Shown piece after piece: positions 44,648 through 54,847 of a stretch of DNA of 64,000 nucleotides (its first letter is position 1; each line of letters starts with the position of its first letter). The notes under the pieces are model-generated. The model searched no databases and was not told the origin of the DNA. It saw nothing but the letters and a program-made list of their open reading frames with translations. A program made the translations under genes and the position numbers. The DNA is from Cherax quadricarinatus (taxonomy: Eukaryota > Arthropoda > Malacostraca > Decapoda > Parastacidae), in contig NC_091372.1 in NCBI RefSeq assembly GCF_038502225.1, forward strand, positions 2,077,034 through 2,141,033, read 5' to 3'.

Positions 44648-46005
44648 GTGTGTGTGTGTTTACCTGGAGAGAGTTCCTGGAGAGTTCTGGGGGTCAACGC
44701 TCCCGCGGTCCGGTCTGTGACCAGGCCTCATGGTGGATCAGAGCCTGATCAACCAGGCTGTTTCTGCTGGCTTCACGAAATCCAACGTACGAGCCACAGC
44801 CCGGCTGGTCAGGTACCGACTTTAGGTGCTTGTCCAGTGCCAGCTTGAAGACTGCCAGGGGTCTTTTGGTAATCCCTCTTACGTATGCTGGGAGGTAGTT
44901 GAACAGTCTCGGGCCCCTGACACTTATTGTATTGTCTCTTAACGTGCTAGTGGCACCTCTGCTTTTCATCGGGGGGATGTTGCATCGTCTGCAGAGTCTT
45001 TTGCTTTCGTTGTGAGTGATTTTCGTGTGAAAGTTCGGTACTAGTCCCTCTAGGATTTTCCAGGTGTATATAATCATGTATCTCTCCCGCCTGTGTTCCA
45101 GGGAGTACAGGTTCAGGAACTTCAAGCGCTCCCAGTAATTGAGGTGTTTTATCTCCGTTATGCGCGCCGTGAAAGTTCTCTGTACATTTTCTAGGTCAGC
45201 AATTTCACCTGCCTTGAAAGGTGCTGTTAGTGTGCAGCAATATTCCAGCCTAGATAGAACAAGTGACCTGAAGAGTGTCATCATGGGCTTGGCATCCCTA
45301 GTTTTGAAGGTTCTCATTATCCATCCTGTCATTTTTCTAGCAGATGCGATTGATACAATATTATGGTCCTTGAAGGTGAGATCCTCCGACATGATCACTC
45401 CCAGGTCTTTGACGTTGGTTTTTCGCTCTATTTTGTGGCCGGAATTTATTTTGTACTCTGATGAAGTTTTAATTTCCTCATGTTTACCATATCGGAGCAC
45501 TTGAAATTTCTCATCGTTGAACTTCATATTGTTTTCTGCAGCCCACTGAAAGATTTGGTTGATGTCCGCCTGGAGCCTTGCAATGTCTGCAATGGAAGAA
45601 AGACACTGTCATGCAGATTCGGGTGTCATCTGCAAAGGAAGACACGGTGCTGTGGCTGACATCCTTGTCTATGTCAGATATGAGGATGAGAAACAAGATG
45701 GGAGCGAGTACTGTGCCTTGTGGAACAGAACTTTTCGTAGTAGCCGCCTCAGACTTTACTCTGTTGACGACTACTCTCTGTGTTCTGTTTGTGAGGAAAT
45801 TATAGATCCATCGACCGACTTTTTTTGTTATTCCTTTAGCACGCATTTTGTGCGCTATTACGCCATGGTCACACTTGTCGAAGGCTTTTGCAAAGTCTGC
45901 ATATATTACATCTGCATTCTTTTTGTCTTCTAGTGCATCTAGAACCTTGTCGTAGTGATCCAGTAGCTGAGACAGACAGGAGCGACCTGCTCTAAACCCA
46001 TGTGT
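44648..46005 (-). mobile_element. LINE-D copy 3, reverse strand
   Basis: The 3' end, gtttacctggagagagttcc at 44659, is next to a (TG)n stretch; sequence extends into the RT at about 46005, where it is truncated (HGFRAGRSCLSQLL). Joined there to a (TG)n and the 3' end of LINE-A copy 4. Confidence 0.87.
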
Positions 46006-46017
46006 GTGTGTACTCAC
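44694..46017 (-). pseudogene. LINE-D copy 3 reverse transcriptase, one frameshift
   Basis: The first piece (45511-46017) has HGFRAGRSCLSQLLDHYDKV, motif A YADFAKAFDKCDHG, motif B VPQGTVLAPILFLI (a variant of the usual VPQGSVLGP) and motif C SFADDTRI. The second (44694-45527, 277 residues) has ENNMKFNDEKFQVLRYG-type sequence, the thumb and the conserved C-terminus ending AWSQTGPRER. They are separated by a 4-bp insertion near 45597-45602 (gaagaaagacac versus gaagacac in the copy at 55.79 kb). Otherwise well preserved, so a fairly young copy. Confidence 0.87.
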
Positions 46018-46467
46018 CTATTTGTACTCACCTATTTGTGGTTGCAGGGGTCGATTCATAGCTCCTGGCCCCGCCTCTTCGCTGATTGCTACTAGGTCCT
46101 CTCTCTCCCTGCCCCATGAGCTTTATCATACCTCGCCTTAAAACTATGTATGGTTCCGTTTCCACTACGTCAGTTTCTAGGCTATTCCATTGCCTGACTA
46201 CTCTATGACTGAAGAAATACTTCCTAACATCCCTTTGATTCATCTGAGTCTTCAACTTCCAGTTGTGACCTCTTGTGTCTGTGTCCCATCTCTGGAACAT
46301 CCCGTCTTTGTCCACCTTGCCTATTCCGCGCAGTATTTTATATGTCGTTATCATGTCTCCCCTGACCCTCCTGTCCTCCAGTGTCGTCAGGCCGATTTCC
46401 CTCAACCTTTCTTCATAGGACAATCCCCGTAGCTCTGGGACTAGTCTTGTTGCAAACCTTTGTAACA
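46012..46467 (-). mobile_element. LINE-A copy 4, 3' fragment
   Basis: A reverse fragment of the RT C-terminal domain and 3' end: FATRLVPELRGLSYEERLREI ... KKYFFSHRVVRQWNSL-type sequence in an open frame at 46028-46468, and the tail tactcacctatttgtggttg. The tail carries a duplicated tgtactcacctattt. Confidence 0.85.
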
Positions 46468-46699
46468 AGGTGTGTGTGTGTGTGTGTGGCTGAACACCAG
46501 AACATCGATCCTGAGGTACTAACAGGTTATGAGCAGTAACGACAAGTTGTGTTCAGTGTCTCTAGTCAAACAAGTCGTGTTCAGTGGCACGACCTGAATG
46601 AAGGTGTCACTGAAAAACACGACAGAAAGCCTAAATAATTCACGACCACTAATGTACAAGACAACACCTCACATACTGTCACTCACTATTGAAACTCAG
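46468..46699 (+). other. Spacer with a short (TG)n
   Basis: (TG)n at about 46471-46488, then sequence with near repeats of caagt(t/c)gtgttcagtg. No gene. Confidence 0.5.
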
Positions 46700-47240
46700 T
46701 TCAGTAATTCATAATAATCTTCAGTTTCCAGGATCCTGGAAGGAGGAGATCCAGCCGGAGTGAACAACTATACACCAATATCCAATTTATAGGAATGGTG
46801 GTTCGGTTACCGACATGTGAGATAAAAGGACAGAGATACATCTAATGTGACATTTTATTGTGGCAACGTTTCGCTCTCCAGGAGCTTTGTCAAGCCTGAC
46901 AAAGCTCGTGGAGAGCGAAACGTTGCCACAATAAATGTCACATTAGTTGCACTTGTGTCCTTTTGCCAATTATCGAACTTACCATTATTATCTAAAATCT
47001 TCGAATAAATAACCCATAAGGGAGTTGACACCTTCCTAGTGTCTCACAATATATTCAACTTGCACAAGTCTTGCTTTAGGCCGGAAAAAATACGAATGTT
47101 GCAATAATTACCAATGCTTGACCTGCTTTATGCAACTCCTGAACAAAATGAATATCCTCTGGGACCCTTCAGACCTGCGGGAAACATTCCATACAGTGGA
47201 CCACAATATCTTGCAACGTAAGAGGCACCTAAGTTCCTCC
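46700..47240 (+). pseudogene. LINE-B-like RT remnant split by a foldback element
   Basis: Reads GGDPAGVNNYTPISNL at 46740-46786, the RT block GGD..LNNYRPISNL of LINE-B. After an insertion it resumes LSNLPLLSKIFE at about 46970-47006, then SHNIFNLHKSCFRPEK (QFGFRP block) and DLRETFHTVDHNIL (worn motif A, DLRKAFDTVDH). Many frameshifts and stops. Old, inactive. Confidence 0.72.
46788..46966 (+). mobile_element. Foldback element, second subtype
   Basis: Long palindrome: aaaggacagagatacatcta at the left pairs with tgcacttgtgtcctttt at the right, and gtggcaacgtttcgctctcc pairs with ggagagcgaaacgttgccac. The spacer is short, near tcaagcctga (46889-46898). Inserted within the RT remnant between PISNL and LSNLP. 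Confidence 0.8.
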
Positions 47241-47525
47241 ATCTTCTATCATGTTCATTTGTCCACTATAATCTACCTTGTTCATAATTAGTATCACATT
47301 TGTTTTGTCTGTTTCGTAAGGTGACGTTCAGGATCTTAAGGATCTTTAAGGAGAGTTGTGTTGCAGAGGTGTGAGCACAGCTAGAGGTGTGAGCACAGCT
47401 CACACCTCTGTAACACAACACATACACTTATACTGCGATGCCTACTATATATAATATAATATCTTAATTTCTATAACTTTTGGTGTACAGATCATAGCTG
47501 ACATCAGTGACGTACTACTATAATT
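47241..47525 (+). other. Unassigned spacer with a small palindrome
   Basis: agaggtgtgagcacagct occurs twice directly and once inverted at 47365-47410, giving a local hairpin. No gene. Confidence 0.5.
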
Positions 47526-48076
47526 GCAGAGGGTTTCGGGGGTCAACGCCCCCGCAGCCCGGTCTGAGACCACGTCTCGTGGTGGATCAAGGTCTGATCA
47601 ATCAGGCTGGTACTGTTGGCCGCACGCAAACTCACGCACGAACCACAGCCCGGGTGGTCAGGTACTGACTTTAGGTGCTTGTCCAGTGCCTGCTTGAAGA
47701 CAGTCAGGGGTCTATTGGTAACCCCCCTTATGTATGCTGGGAGGCAGTTGAACAGTCTTGGGCCCCTGACACTGACTGTGTTGTCTCTTAGTGTGCTCGT
47801 GGCGTCCCTGCTTTTCATCGGGAAATGTTACATCTCCTGCCGAGTCTTTTGCTTTCATAGGGAGTGATTTTCGTGTGCAAGTTTGGTACTAATCCCTCTA
47901 GGATTTTCCAAGTGTAGATTATCATGTATCTCTCTCGCATGCATTCCAGGGAATGTGAATCAAGGGACTTCAACCGTTCCCAGTAATTTAGGTGCCTTAT
48001 CGTACTGATGTGTGCCGTGAAAGTTCTTTATACACTCTCAGGTCAGCAATTTCGCCAGCCTTGAAGGGGGTAGTTA
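47526..48076 (-). mobile_element. LINE-D copy 4, 3' part (left of LINE-C insertion)
   Basis: Reverse LINE-D 3' end with an open 91-residue C-terminal piece (47543-47818, ending ETWSQTGLRGR) and upstream thumb remnants to 48076. The element resumes at 49633 after LINE-C. Confidence 0.83.
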
Positions 48077-49460
48077 GTGCTAATCTTTTCAACATATCAC
48101 TACAGCATGCCAGATAAGTGGAAAATGGCAAATGTGATACCTATTTTCAAAACAGGTGACAGGTCCTTAGCTTCGAACTATAGACCAATAAGCCTAACCT
48201 CCATAGTGGGAAAATTTATGGAATCAATAATTGCCGAGGCAGTTCTTAGCCACCTTGAAAAGCATAAATTAATCAACGAATCTCAGCATGGTTTTACAAA
48301 GGGGCGTTCCTGCCTTACGAATTTATTAACTTTTTTCACTAAGGTATTTGAGGAGATAGATCATGGTAATGAATATGATATTGTGTATATGGACTTCAGT
48401 AAGGCTTTTGACAGGGTCCCACATCAGAGACTATTGAGGAAAATTAAAGCACATGGAATAGGAGGAGAAATTTTTTTCCTGGATAGAGGCATGGTTGACA
48501 AATAGGCAGCAGAGAGTTTGCATAAATGGGGAGAAATCAGAGTGGGGAAGCGTCACGAGCGGTGTTCCACAGGGGTCAGTGTTGGGCCCCCTGCTGTTCA
48601 CAATCTACATAAACGACATAGATGAGGGCATAAAGAGCGACATCGGCAAGTTTGCCGATGACACCAAAATAGGCCGTCGAATTCATTCTGACGAGGACAT
48701 TCGAGCACTCCAGGAAGATTTGAATAGACTGATGCAGTGGTCGGAGAAGTGGCAGATGCAGTTTAATATAGACAAATGCAAAGTTCTAAATGTTGGACAG
48801 GACAATAACCATGCCACATATAAACTAAATAATGTAGATCTTAATATTACGGATTGCGAAAAAGATTTAGAAGTTCTGGTTAGCAGTAATCTGAAACCAA
48901 GACAACAGTGCATAAGTGTTCGCAATAAAGCTAATAGAATCCTTGGCTTCATATCAAGAAGCATAAATAATAGGAGTCCTCAGGTTGTTCTTCAACTCTA
49001 TACATCCTTGGTTAGGCCTCATTTAGATTATGCTGCACAGTTTTGGTCACCGTATTACAGAATGGATATAAATTCTCTGGAAAATGTACAAAGGAGGATG
49101 ACAAAGTTGATCCCATGTATCAGAAACCTTCCCTATGAGGATAGACTAAGGGCCCTGAAACTGCACTCTCTAGAAAGACGTAGAATTAGGGGGGATATGA
49201 TTGAGGTGTATAAATGGAAGACAGGAATAAATAAAGGGGATGTAAATAGTGTGCTGAAAATATCTAGCCTAGACAGGACTCGCAGCAATGGTTTTAAGTT
49301 GGAAAAATTCAGATTCAGGAAGGATATAGGAAAGTACTGGTTTGGTAATAGAGTTGTGGATGAGTGGAACAAACTCCCAAATACCGTTATAGAGGCCAGA
49401 ACGTTGTGTAGCTTTAAAAATAGGTTGGATAAATACATGAGTAGATGTGGGTGGGTGTGA
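48077..49460 (+). pseudogene. LINE-C copy 3 reverse transcriptase, one-base frameshift
   Basis: Pieces 48077-48505 and 48495-49460 cover the RT from KWKMANVIPIF through YRPISLTS, MDFSKAFDRVPH, VPQGSVLGPLLF, FADD and the C-terminus ending MSRCGWV. They are separated by a single extra T in a T-run near 48470-48477 (seven Ts against six at 9391-9396). All catalytic motifs are intact apart from that indel. Confidence 0.9.
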
Positions 49461-49632
49461 GTTAGACCTGATAGCTTGTGCTAACAGGTCGGTTGTCGTG
49501 TTCCTCCCTTAAGTCAATGTGACCTGACCTGACTAGGTTGGGTGCATTGGCTTAAGCCGGTAGGAGACTTGGACCTGCCTCGCATGGGCCAGTAGGCCTT
49601 CTGCAGTGTTCCTTCGTTCTTATGTTCTTATC
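48077..49632 (+). mobile_element. LINE-C copy 3, inserted in LINE-D copy 4
   Basis: A 5'-truncated LINE-C from gctaatcttttcaacatatc (matches 8991 onward) to the octamer tail. About a dozen base differences from 9000-10555 are visible. There is a small internal deletion at its start (catcactacagcatgccag versus the longer form at 9010-9035). The left junction shares a few bases with both elements, and about 100 bp of LINE-D expected between the flanks are absent. Confidence 0.9.
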
Positions 49633-50883
49633 CATTCTATCATTCTCCTACTGGATGAGGTAAATACATTGTTGTGATCTTTGAAGGCGAGATACGTTGA
49701 CATTATCACTCCCAGGTCCTTCACATTACTTTTCGCTCTATTGTATGGGTAGAATTTGTCGTATACCCTCATACATTTTTAATTTCCTCAATTTTTCCAT
49801 ATTTGAGTAGTTGAAATTTCTCTTCAATGAACTTCATATTGTTTTGAGTGGCCCATTTGAAGATTTGGTTAACGTCCGCTTGGAGTCTGGCAGTGTCTTC
49901 GATGGTGGTCACTGCCATGGTGATCCAGGTGTCATCCACAAAGGAAGACACGGAACTATGGCTTACATCTCTGTCTATGTCAGAAATGAGGATGAGGAAT
50001 AGAATAGGAGCGAACACTGTGCCTAGTGGCACAGGTGGCAGACTTTACTCTGTTTACTATTATTCTTTGTGTTCTATTTATCAGTTAGTTATAGATCCAT
50101 CTACCAACTTTTCCTGTTATTCCTTTATCCCGCATTTTTTGCGCTATTACACCATGGTCACACTTGTCAAAGGCTTTTGCAAAGTCTGTGTATACTACAT
50201 CTGCATTTTGTTTATCCTCTGCAGCATCCAGGACCTTGTCATAGTGGTCCAGTAGCTGGGACAGGCAGGAGCGACCTGCTCTAAACCCGTGTTGCCCTGG
50301 GTTGTGTAATTGATGGGTATCTAGGTGGTTGGTGATTTTGCTTCTTAGAACCCTCTCAAAGATTTTTATAATATAAGATGTTAGTGCTATCAGTCTGTAG
50401 TTCTTTGCAATTGCTTTACTGCCACCATTATGGAGTGGGGCTATGTCTGTTGTTTTTAGTGTGTGTGAGATGACCTGTGTCCATGCTCCCTCTACATAAA
50501 ATGCTGAAGGAACGCGATAAGGGCTTCTTGTAATTCTTGATGAACACTGAGTTCCATGAGTCTGGGCATGGGGCAGAGTGCATGGGCATGTCATTTATTG
50601 CCTTTTCAAAGTCTTGCGGAGTTAGGATAATATCCAAGATTTTAGAGATGATCAAATTTTGGGTTTCGTTCATAAAGAATTCATTTGGATTGTTGAGCCT
50701 TAGTCTGGGTAGCGGCTCGCTGAACACTGAGTCATATTGGGACTTTAGTATCTCACTCATTTCTTGGCTGTCATCTGTGTATGTCCCATCCTGCCTAAGC
50801 AGCGGCCCAATACTGGATATTGTTTTTCCCTTAGATTTGGCATAAGAGAAGAAGTATTTCTCTTTTTTTTCAACTTCGTACAT
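49633..50883 (-). mobile_element. LINE-D copy 4, RT and upstream part (right of LINE-C insertion)
   Basis: The longest LINE-D stretch here. The part upstream of the RT begins MYEVEKKEKYFFSYAKSKGK (50883 downward). Next come QDGTYTDDSQEMSEILKSQY and the PCPDSWNSVFIKN block, the fingers (YRLIALTSYIIKIFE), motif A FAKAFDKCDHG, then VPLGTVFAPILF-type motif B and FVDD (FADD with Ala to Val) at about 49.94 kb. Split by frameshifts into three open pieces (50428-50883, 50085-50594, 49769-50032). It abuts a SINE at about 50884. Confidence 0.83.
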
Positions 50884-51100
50884 AGAAGGCCGCTTGTTAT
50901 GCAGAGCATTTCGGGCAAATTAGGTCAATTTTGTCCAAGGATGCGACCCACACCAGTCCACTAACACCTAGGTACCCATTTTACTGATGGGTGAGCATAG
51001 ATAACCGGTGTAAGGAAACACTCATAATGTTTCCACCCTTACCGGGAATCGAACTCGGACCCCTCACCGTGTGAAGCGAGAGCTTTTGCCACCAGACCAC

Positions 51101-51104
<4 letters not shown>
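50884..51104 (-). mobile_element. tRNA-derived SINE, copy b
   Basis: Reverse copy. The head at 51030-51104 contains a B-box-like gagttcgattcc (reverse of ggaatcgaactc near 51046) and an A-box-like tggtctggtggc. The body contains the single-copy interval accagtccactaacacctagg that forms the 32-bp array in copy c. The 3' part ends near gaaggccgcttgttatgcag. Confidence 0.8.
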
Positions 51105-51174
<70 letters not shown>

Positions 51175-51194
51175 TATATATATATATATATATG
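51105..51194 (+). repeat. (TA)n microsatellite, left
   Basis: About 90 bp of TA with rare interruptions (tgta, taaataaa). It follows directly on the SINE head. Confidence 0.9.
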
Positions 51195-51226
51195 CAATAA
51201 GATCACAGTAAACAGGTGATTTCAAA

Positions 51227-51362
51227 ATATGCAAAACAACCACTCTGAAAGAATAGAGAAATTCCAAGCGCTTTCGTGACTACTCACATTATCAAGGAAC
51301 TTGATAATGTGAGTAGTCACGAAAGCGCTTGGAATTTCTCTATTCTTTCAGAGTGGTTGTTT

Positions 51363-51369
<7 letters not shown>
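51227..51369 (+). repeat. Perfect 143-bp palindrome with a 3-bp spacer
   Basis: Arms of 70 bp, atatgcaaaacaaccactct to cacattatcaag, and the exact reverse complement, around gaa (51297-51299). No mismatch seen. It contains the gaaagcgcttgg/ccaagcgctttc pair. Bounded on both sides by (TA)n, with a roughly 32-bp non-TA stretch on the left. Could extrude as a cruciform. Confidence 0.93.

Positions 51370-51458
<89 letters not shown>
51366..51458 (+). repeat. (TA)n microsatellite, right
   Basis: About 90 bp of nearly pure TA. Poly-Ile/Tyr frames are artefacts. Confidence 0.92.
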
Positions 51459-51700
51459 AGATTAAACTCCAACATAAAGCCATGATAGGTACAACAGAAC
51501 ACACAGACACAGCACAAAGACACTAAACTCTCATGGACATCCCCCGTGACGGACACATTCTCCTCAAAAACTACATGCGCATAAAAGGCCTTAAGATCCG
51601 GAATTCATTGCCTGAATTATTGAAAGGTTCTTTCTGTTAATGGTTCCAGGTCCATTGTTAAAAACACCTCAGCTCCTTAACCTAACTAAATCAGCACTAT
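51459..51700 (+). pseudogene. LINE-B-like C-terminal remnant
   Basis: Reads TLMDIPRDGHILLKNYMRIK then GLKIRNSLPELLKGSFC and a stop at about 51640. The block matches the LINE-B region VPRVHLTLCKN..MHIKGPKIWNSLPVNIK in layout. Stops upstream; no RT left. Confidence 0.6.
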
Positions 51701-51714
51701 GTTGAACCTGACTA

Positions 51715-52261
51715 GCTTATCCAACTGTCACTGTTATTCTTCCAGTCTTCCTTCAACTGTCACTGTTATTCTTCCAGTCTTCCTTCAACTGTCATTGTTA
51801 TTCTTCCAGTCTTCCTTCAACTGTCACTGTTATTCTTCCAGTCTTCCTTCAACTGTCACTGTTATTCTTCCAGTCTTCCTTCAACTGTCACTGTTATTCT
51901 TCCAGTCTTCCTTCAACTGTCATTGTTATTCTTCCAGTCTTCCTTCAACTGTCACTGTTATTCTTCCAGTCTTCCTTCAACTGTCACTGTTATTCTTCCA
52001 GTCTTCCTTCAACTGTCACTGTTATTCTTCCAGTCTTCCTTCAACTGTCACTGTTATTCTTTCAGTCTTCCTTCAACTGTCACTGTTCTTCCAGTCTTTC
52101 TTCAACTGTCACTGTTCTTCCAGTCTTTCTTCAACTGTCACTGTTCTTCCAGTCTTTCTTCAACTGTCACTGTTCTTCCAGTCTTCATTCAACTGTCACT
52201 GTTATTCTTCCAGTCTTCATTCAACTGTCACTGTTCTTCTTCCAGTCTTTAACTGTCACTG
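51715..52261 (+). repeat. 32-bp minisatellite, about 17 copies
   Basis: Unit aactgtcactgttattcttc plus cagtcttccttc, period 32 (51723 to 51755). Late units are shortened to 29 bp (from about 52074). Part of the unit, ctgtcactgtt, matches SINE sequence next to cacctagcag (compare 56930-56955 in reverse), so it may have started in the 5' part of the SINE that follows. Confidence 0.93.
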
Positions 52262-54847
52262 TTCACCTAGCAGTAAAATGGGTACCTGGGTGTTAGTGGA
52301 CTGGTGTGGGTCACATCCTGGGTGTTAGTGTACTGGTGTGGGTCACATCCTGGGTGTTAGTGGACTGGTGTGGGTCACATCCTGGGTGTTAGTGTACCGG
52401 TGTGGGTCACATCCTGGGTGTTAGTGTACTGGTGTAGGTCACATCCTGGGTGTTAGTGGACTGGTGTGGGTCACATCCTGGGTGTTAGTGTACCGGTGTG
52501 GGTCACATCCTGGGTGTTAGTGTACTGGTGTAGGTCACATCCTGGGTGTTAGTGTACTGGTGTGGGTCACATCCTGGGTGTTAGTGGACTGGTGTGGGTC
52601 ACATCCTGGATGTTAGTGGACTGGTGTGGGTCACATCATCCTGGGTGTTAGTGGACTGGTGTGGGTCACATCCTGGGTGTTAGTGGACTGGTGTGGGCCA
52701 CATCCTGGGTGTTAGTGGACTGGTGTGGGTCACATCCTGGGTGTTAGTGGACTGGTGTGGGTCACATCCTGGGTGTTAGTGTACTGGTGTGGGTCACATC
52801 CTGGGTGTTAGTGGACTGGTGTGGGTCGCATCCTGGGTGTTAGTGGACTGGTGTGGGTCATATCCTGGGTGTTAGTGGACTGGTGTGGGTCACATCCTGG
52901 GTGTTAGTGGACTGGTGTGGGTCACATCCTGGGTGTTAGTGGACTGGTGTGGGTCACATCCTGGGTGTTAGTGGACTGGTGTGGGTCACATCCTTGGTGT
53001 TAGTGGACTGGTGTAGGTCACATCCTGGGTGTTAGTGGACTGGTGTGGGTCACATCCTGGGTGTTAGTGGACTGGTGTGGGTCACATCCTGGGTGTTAGT
53101 GGACTGGTGTGGGTCACATCCTGGGTGTTAGTGGACTGGTGTGGGTCACATCCTGGATGTTAGTGGACTGGTGTGACATCCTGGGTGTTAGTGGACTGTT
53201 GTGGGTCACATCCTGGGTGTTAGTGGACTGGTGTGGGTCACATCCTTGGTGTTAGTGGACTGGTGTGGGTCACATCCTGGGTGTTAGTGTACTGGTGTGG
53301 GTCACATCCTGGGTGTTAGTGGACTGGTGTGGGTCGCATCCTGGGTGTTAGTGGACTGGTGTGGGTCATATCCTGGGTGTTAGTGGACTGGTGTGGGTCA
53401 CATCCTGGGTGTTAGTGGACTGGTGTGGGTCACATCCTGAGTGTTAGTGGACTGGTGTGGGTCACATCCTGGGTGTTAGTGGACTGGTGTGGGTCACATC
53501 CTTGGTGTTAGTGGACTGGTGTAGGTCACATCCTGGGTGTTAGTGGACTGGTGTGGGTCACATCCTGGGTGTTAGTGGACTGGTGTGGGTCACATCCTGG
53601 GTGTTAGTGGACTGGTGTGGGTCACATCCTGGGTGTTAGTGGACTGGTGTGGGTCACATCCTGGATGTTAGTGGACTGGTGTGACATCCTGGGTGTTAGT
53701 GGACTGTTGTGGGTCACATCCTGGGTGTTAGTGGACTGGTGTGGGTCACATCCTTGGTGTTAGTGGACTGGTGTGGGTCACATCCTGGGTGTTAGTGTAC
53801 TGGTGTGGGTCACATCCTGGGTGTTAGTGGACTGGTGTGGGTCGCATCCTGGGTGTTAGTGGACTGGTGTGGGTCACATCCTGGGTGTTAATGGACTGGT
53901 GTGGGTCACATCCTGGGTGTTAGTGGACTGGTGTGGGTCACATCCTGGGTGTTAGTGGACTGGTGTGGGTCACATCCTGGGTGTTAGTGGACCGGTGTGG
54001 GTCACATCCTGGGTGTTAGTGGACCGGTGTGGGTCACATCCTGGGTGTTAGTGGACTGGTGTGGGTCACATCCTGGATGTTAGTGGACTGGTGTGGGTCA
54101 CATCCTGGGTGTTAGTGGACTGGTGTGGGTCACATCCTGGGTGTTAGTGGACTGGTGTGGGTCACATCCTGGGTGTTAGTGGACCGGTGTGGGTCACATC
54201 CTGTGTGTTAGTGGACTGGTGTGGGTCGCATCCTGGGTGTTAGTAGACTGGTGTGGGTCACATCCTGGGTGTTAGTGGACTGGTGTGGGTCACATCCTGG
54301 GTGTTAGTAGACCGGTGTGGGTCACATCCTGGGTGTTAGTGGACTGGTGTGGGTCACATCCTGGGTGTTAGTGGACCGGTGTGGGTCACATCCTGTGTGT
54401 TAGTGGACTGGTGTGGGTCACATCCTGGGTGTTAGTGGACTGGTGTGGGTCACATCCTGGGTGTTAGTGGACCGGTGTGGGTCACATCCTGGGTGTTAGT
54501 GGACTGGTGTGGGTCACATCCTGGATGTTAGTGGACTGGTGTGGGTCACATCCTAGGTGTTAGTGGACTGGTGTGGGTCACATCCTGGGTGTTAGTGGAT
54601 TGGTGTGGGTCACATCCTGGGTGTTAGTGGACTGGTGTGGGTCACATCCTGGGTGTTAGTGGACTGGTGTGGGTCACATCCTGGGTGTTAGTGGACTGGT
54701 GTGGGTCACATCCTGGATGTTAGTGGACTGGTGTGGGTCACATCCTGGGACAAAACTGACATAATTTGCGGGAAATGCTCAACATTAACAAGCCACTGTC
54801 TATATAGTAGTATGTCACTGATGTCAACTATGGTCTGTATACCTTGT
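52262..54847 (+). mobile_element. SINE copy c, body expanded into a minisatellite
   Basis: Left flank cacctagcagtaaaatgggt acctggg and right flank acaaaactgacataatttgc gggaaatgctc are collinear with SINE copies b and d; between them the 32-bp interval is multiplied. The 3' part runs through gtcactgatgtcaactatgg to about 54847, where reverse LINE-D begins. The tRNA-like head is absent. Confidence 0.87.
52283..54750 (+). repeat. 32-bp minisatellite (about 77 copies) inside a SINE
   Basis: Unit gtgttagtggactggtgtgg plus gtcacatcctgg. It is the SINE body interval between two cctggg hexamers; in single-copy SINE d these hexamers (cccagg at 56880-56885 and 56912-56917 on the plus strand) are exactly 32 bp apart. 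A 508-bp higher-order repeat is visible: gtgggtcgca at 52821, 53329 and 53837; tccttggtgt at 52991/53499 and 53243/53751; the 28-bp short unit gtgtgacatc at 53171/53679. 508 equals fifteen 32-bp units plus one 28-bp unit. Confidence 0.95.

Noticed and set aside
51699..52328. 209-residue Cys/Ser-rich ORF
   Set aside because: Lies in the 32-bp minisatellite; a second, differently framed ORF overlaps it.
12751..54750. CRISPR array
   Set aside because: Units are contiguous with no unique spacers, no cas genes, and the context is eukaryotic transposable elements.
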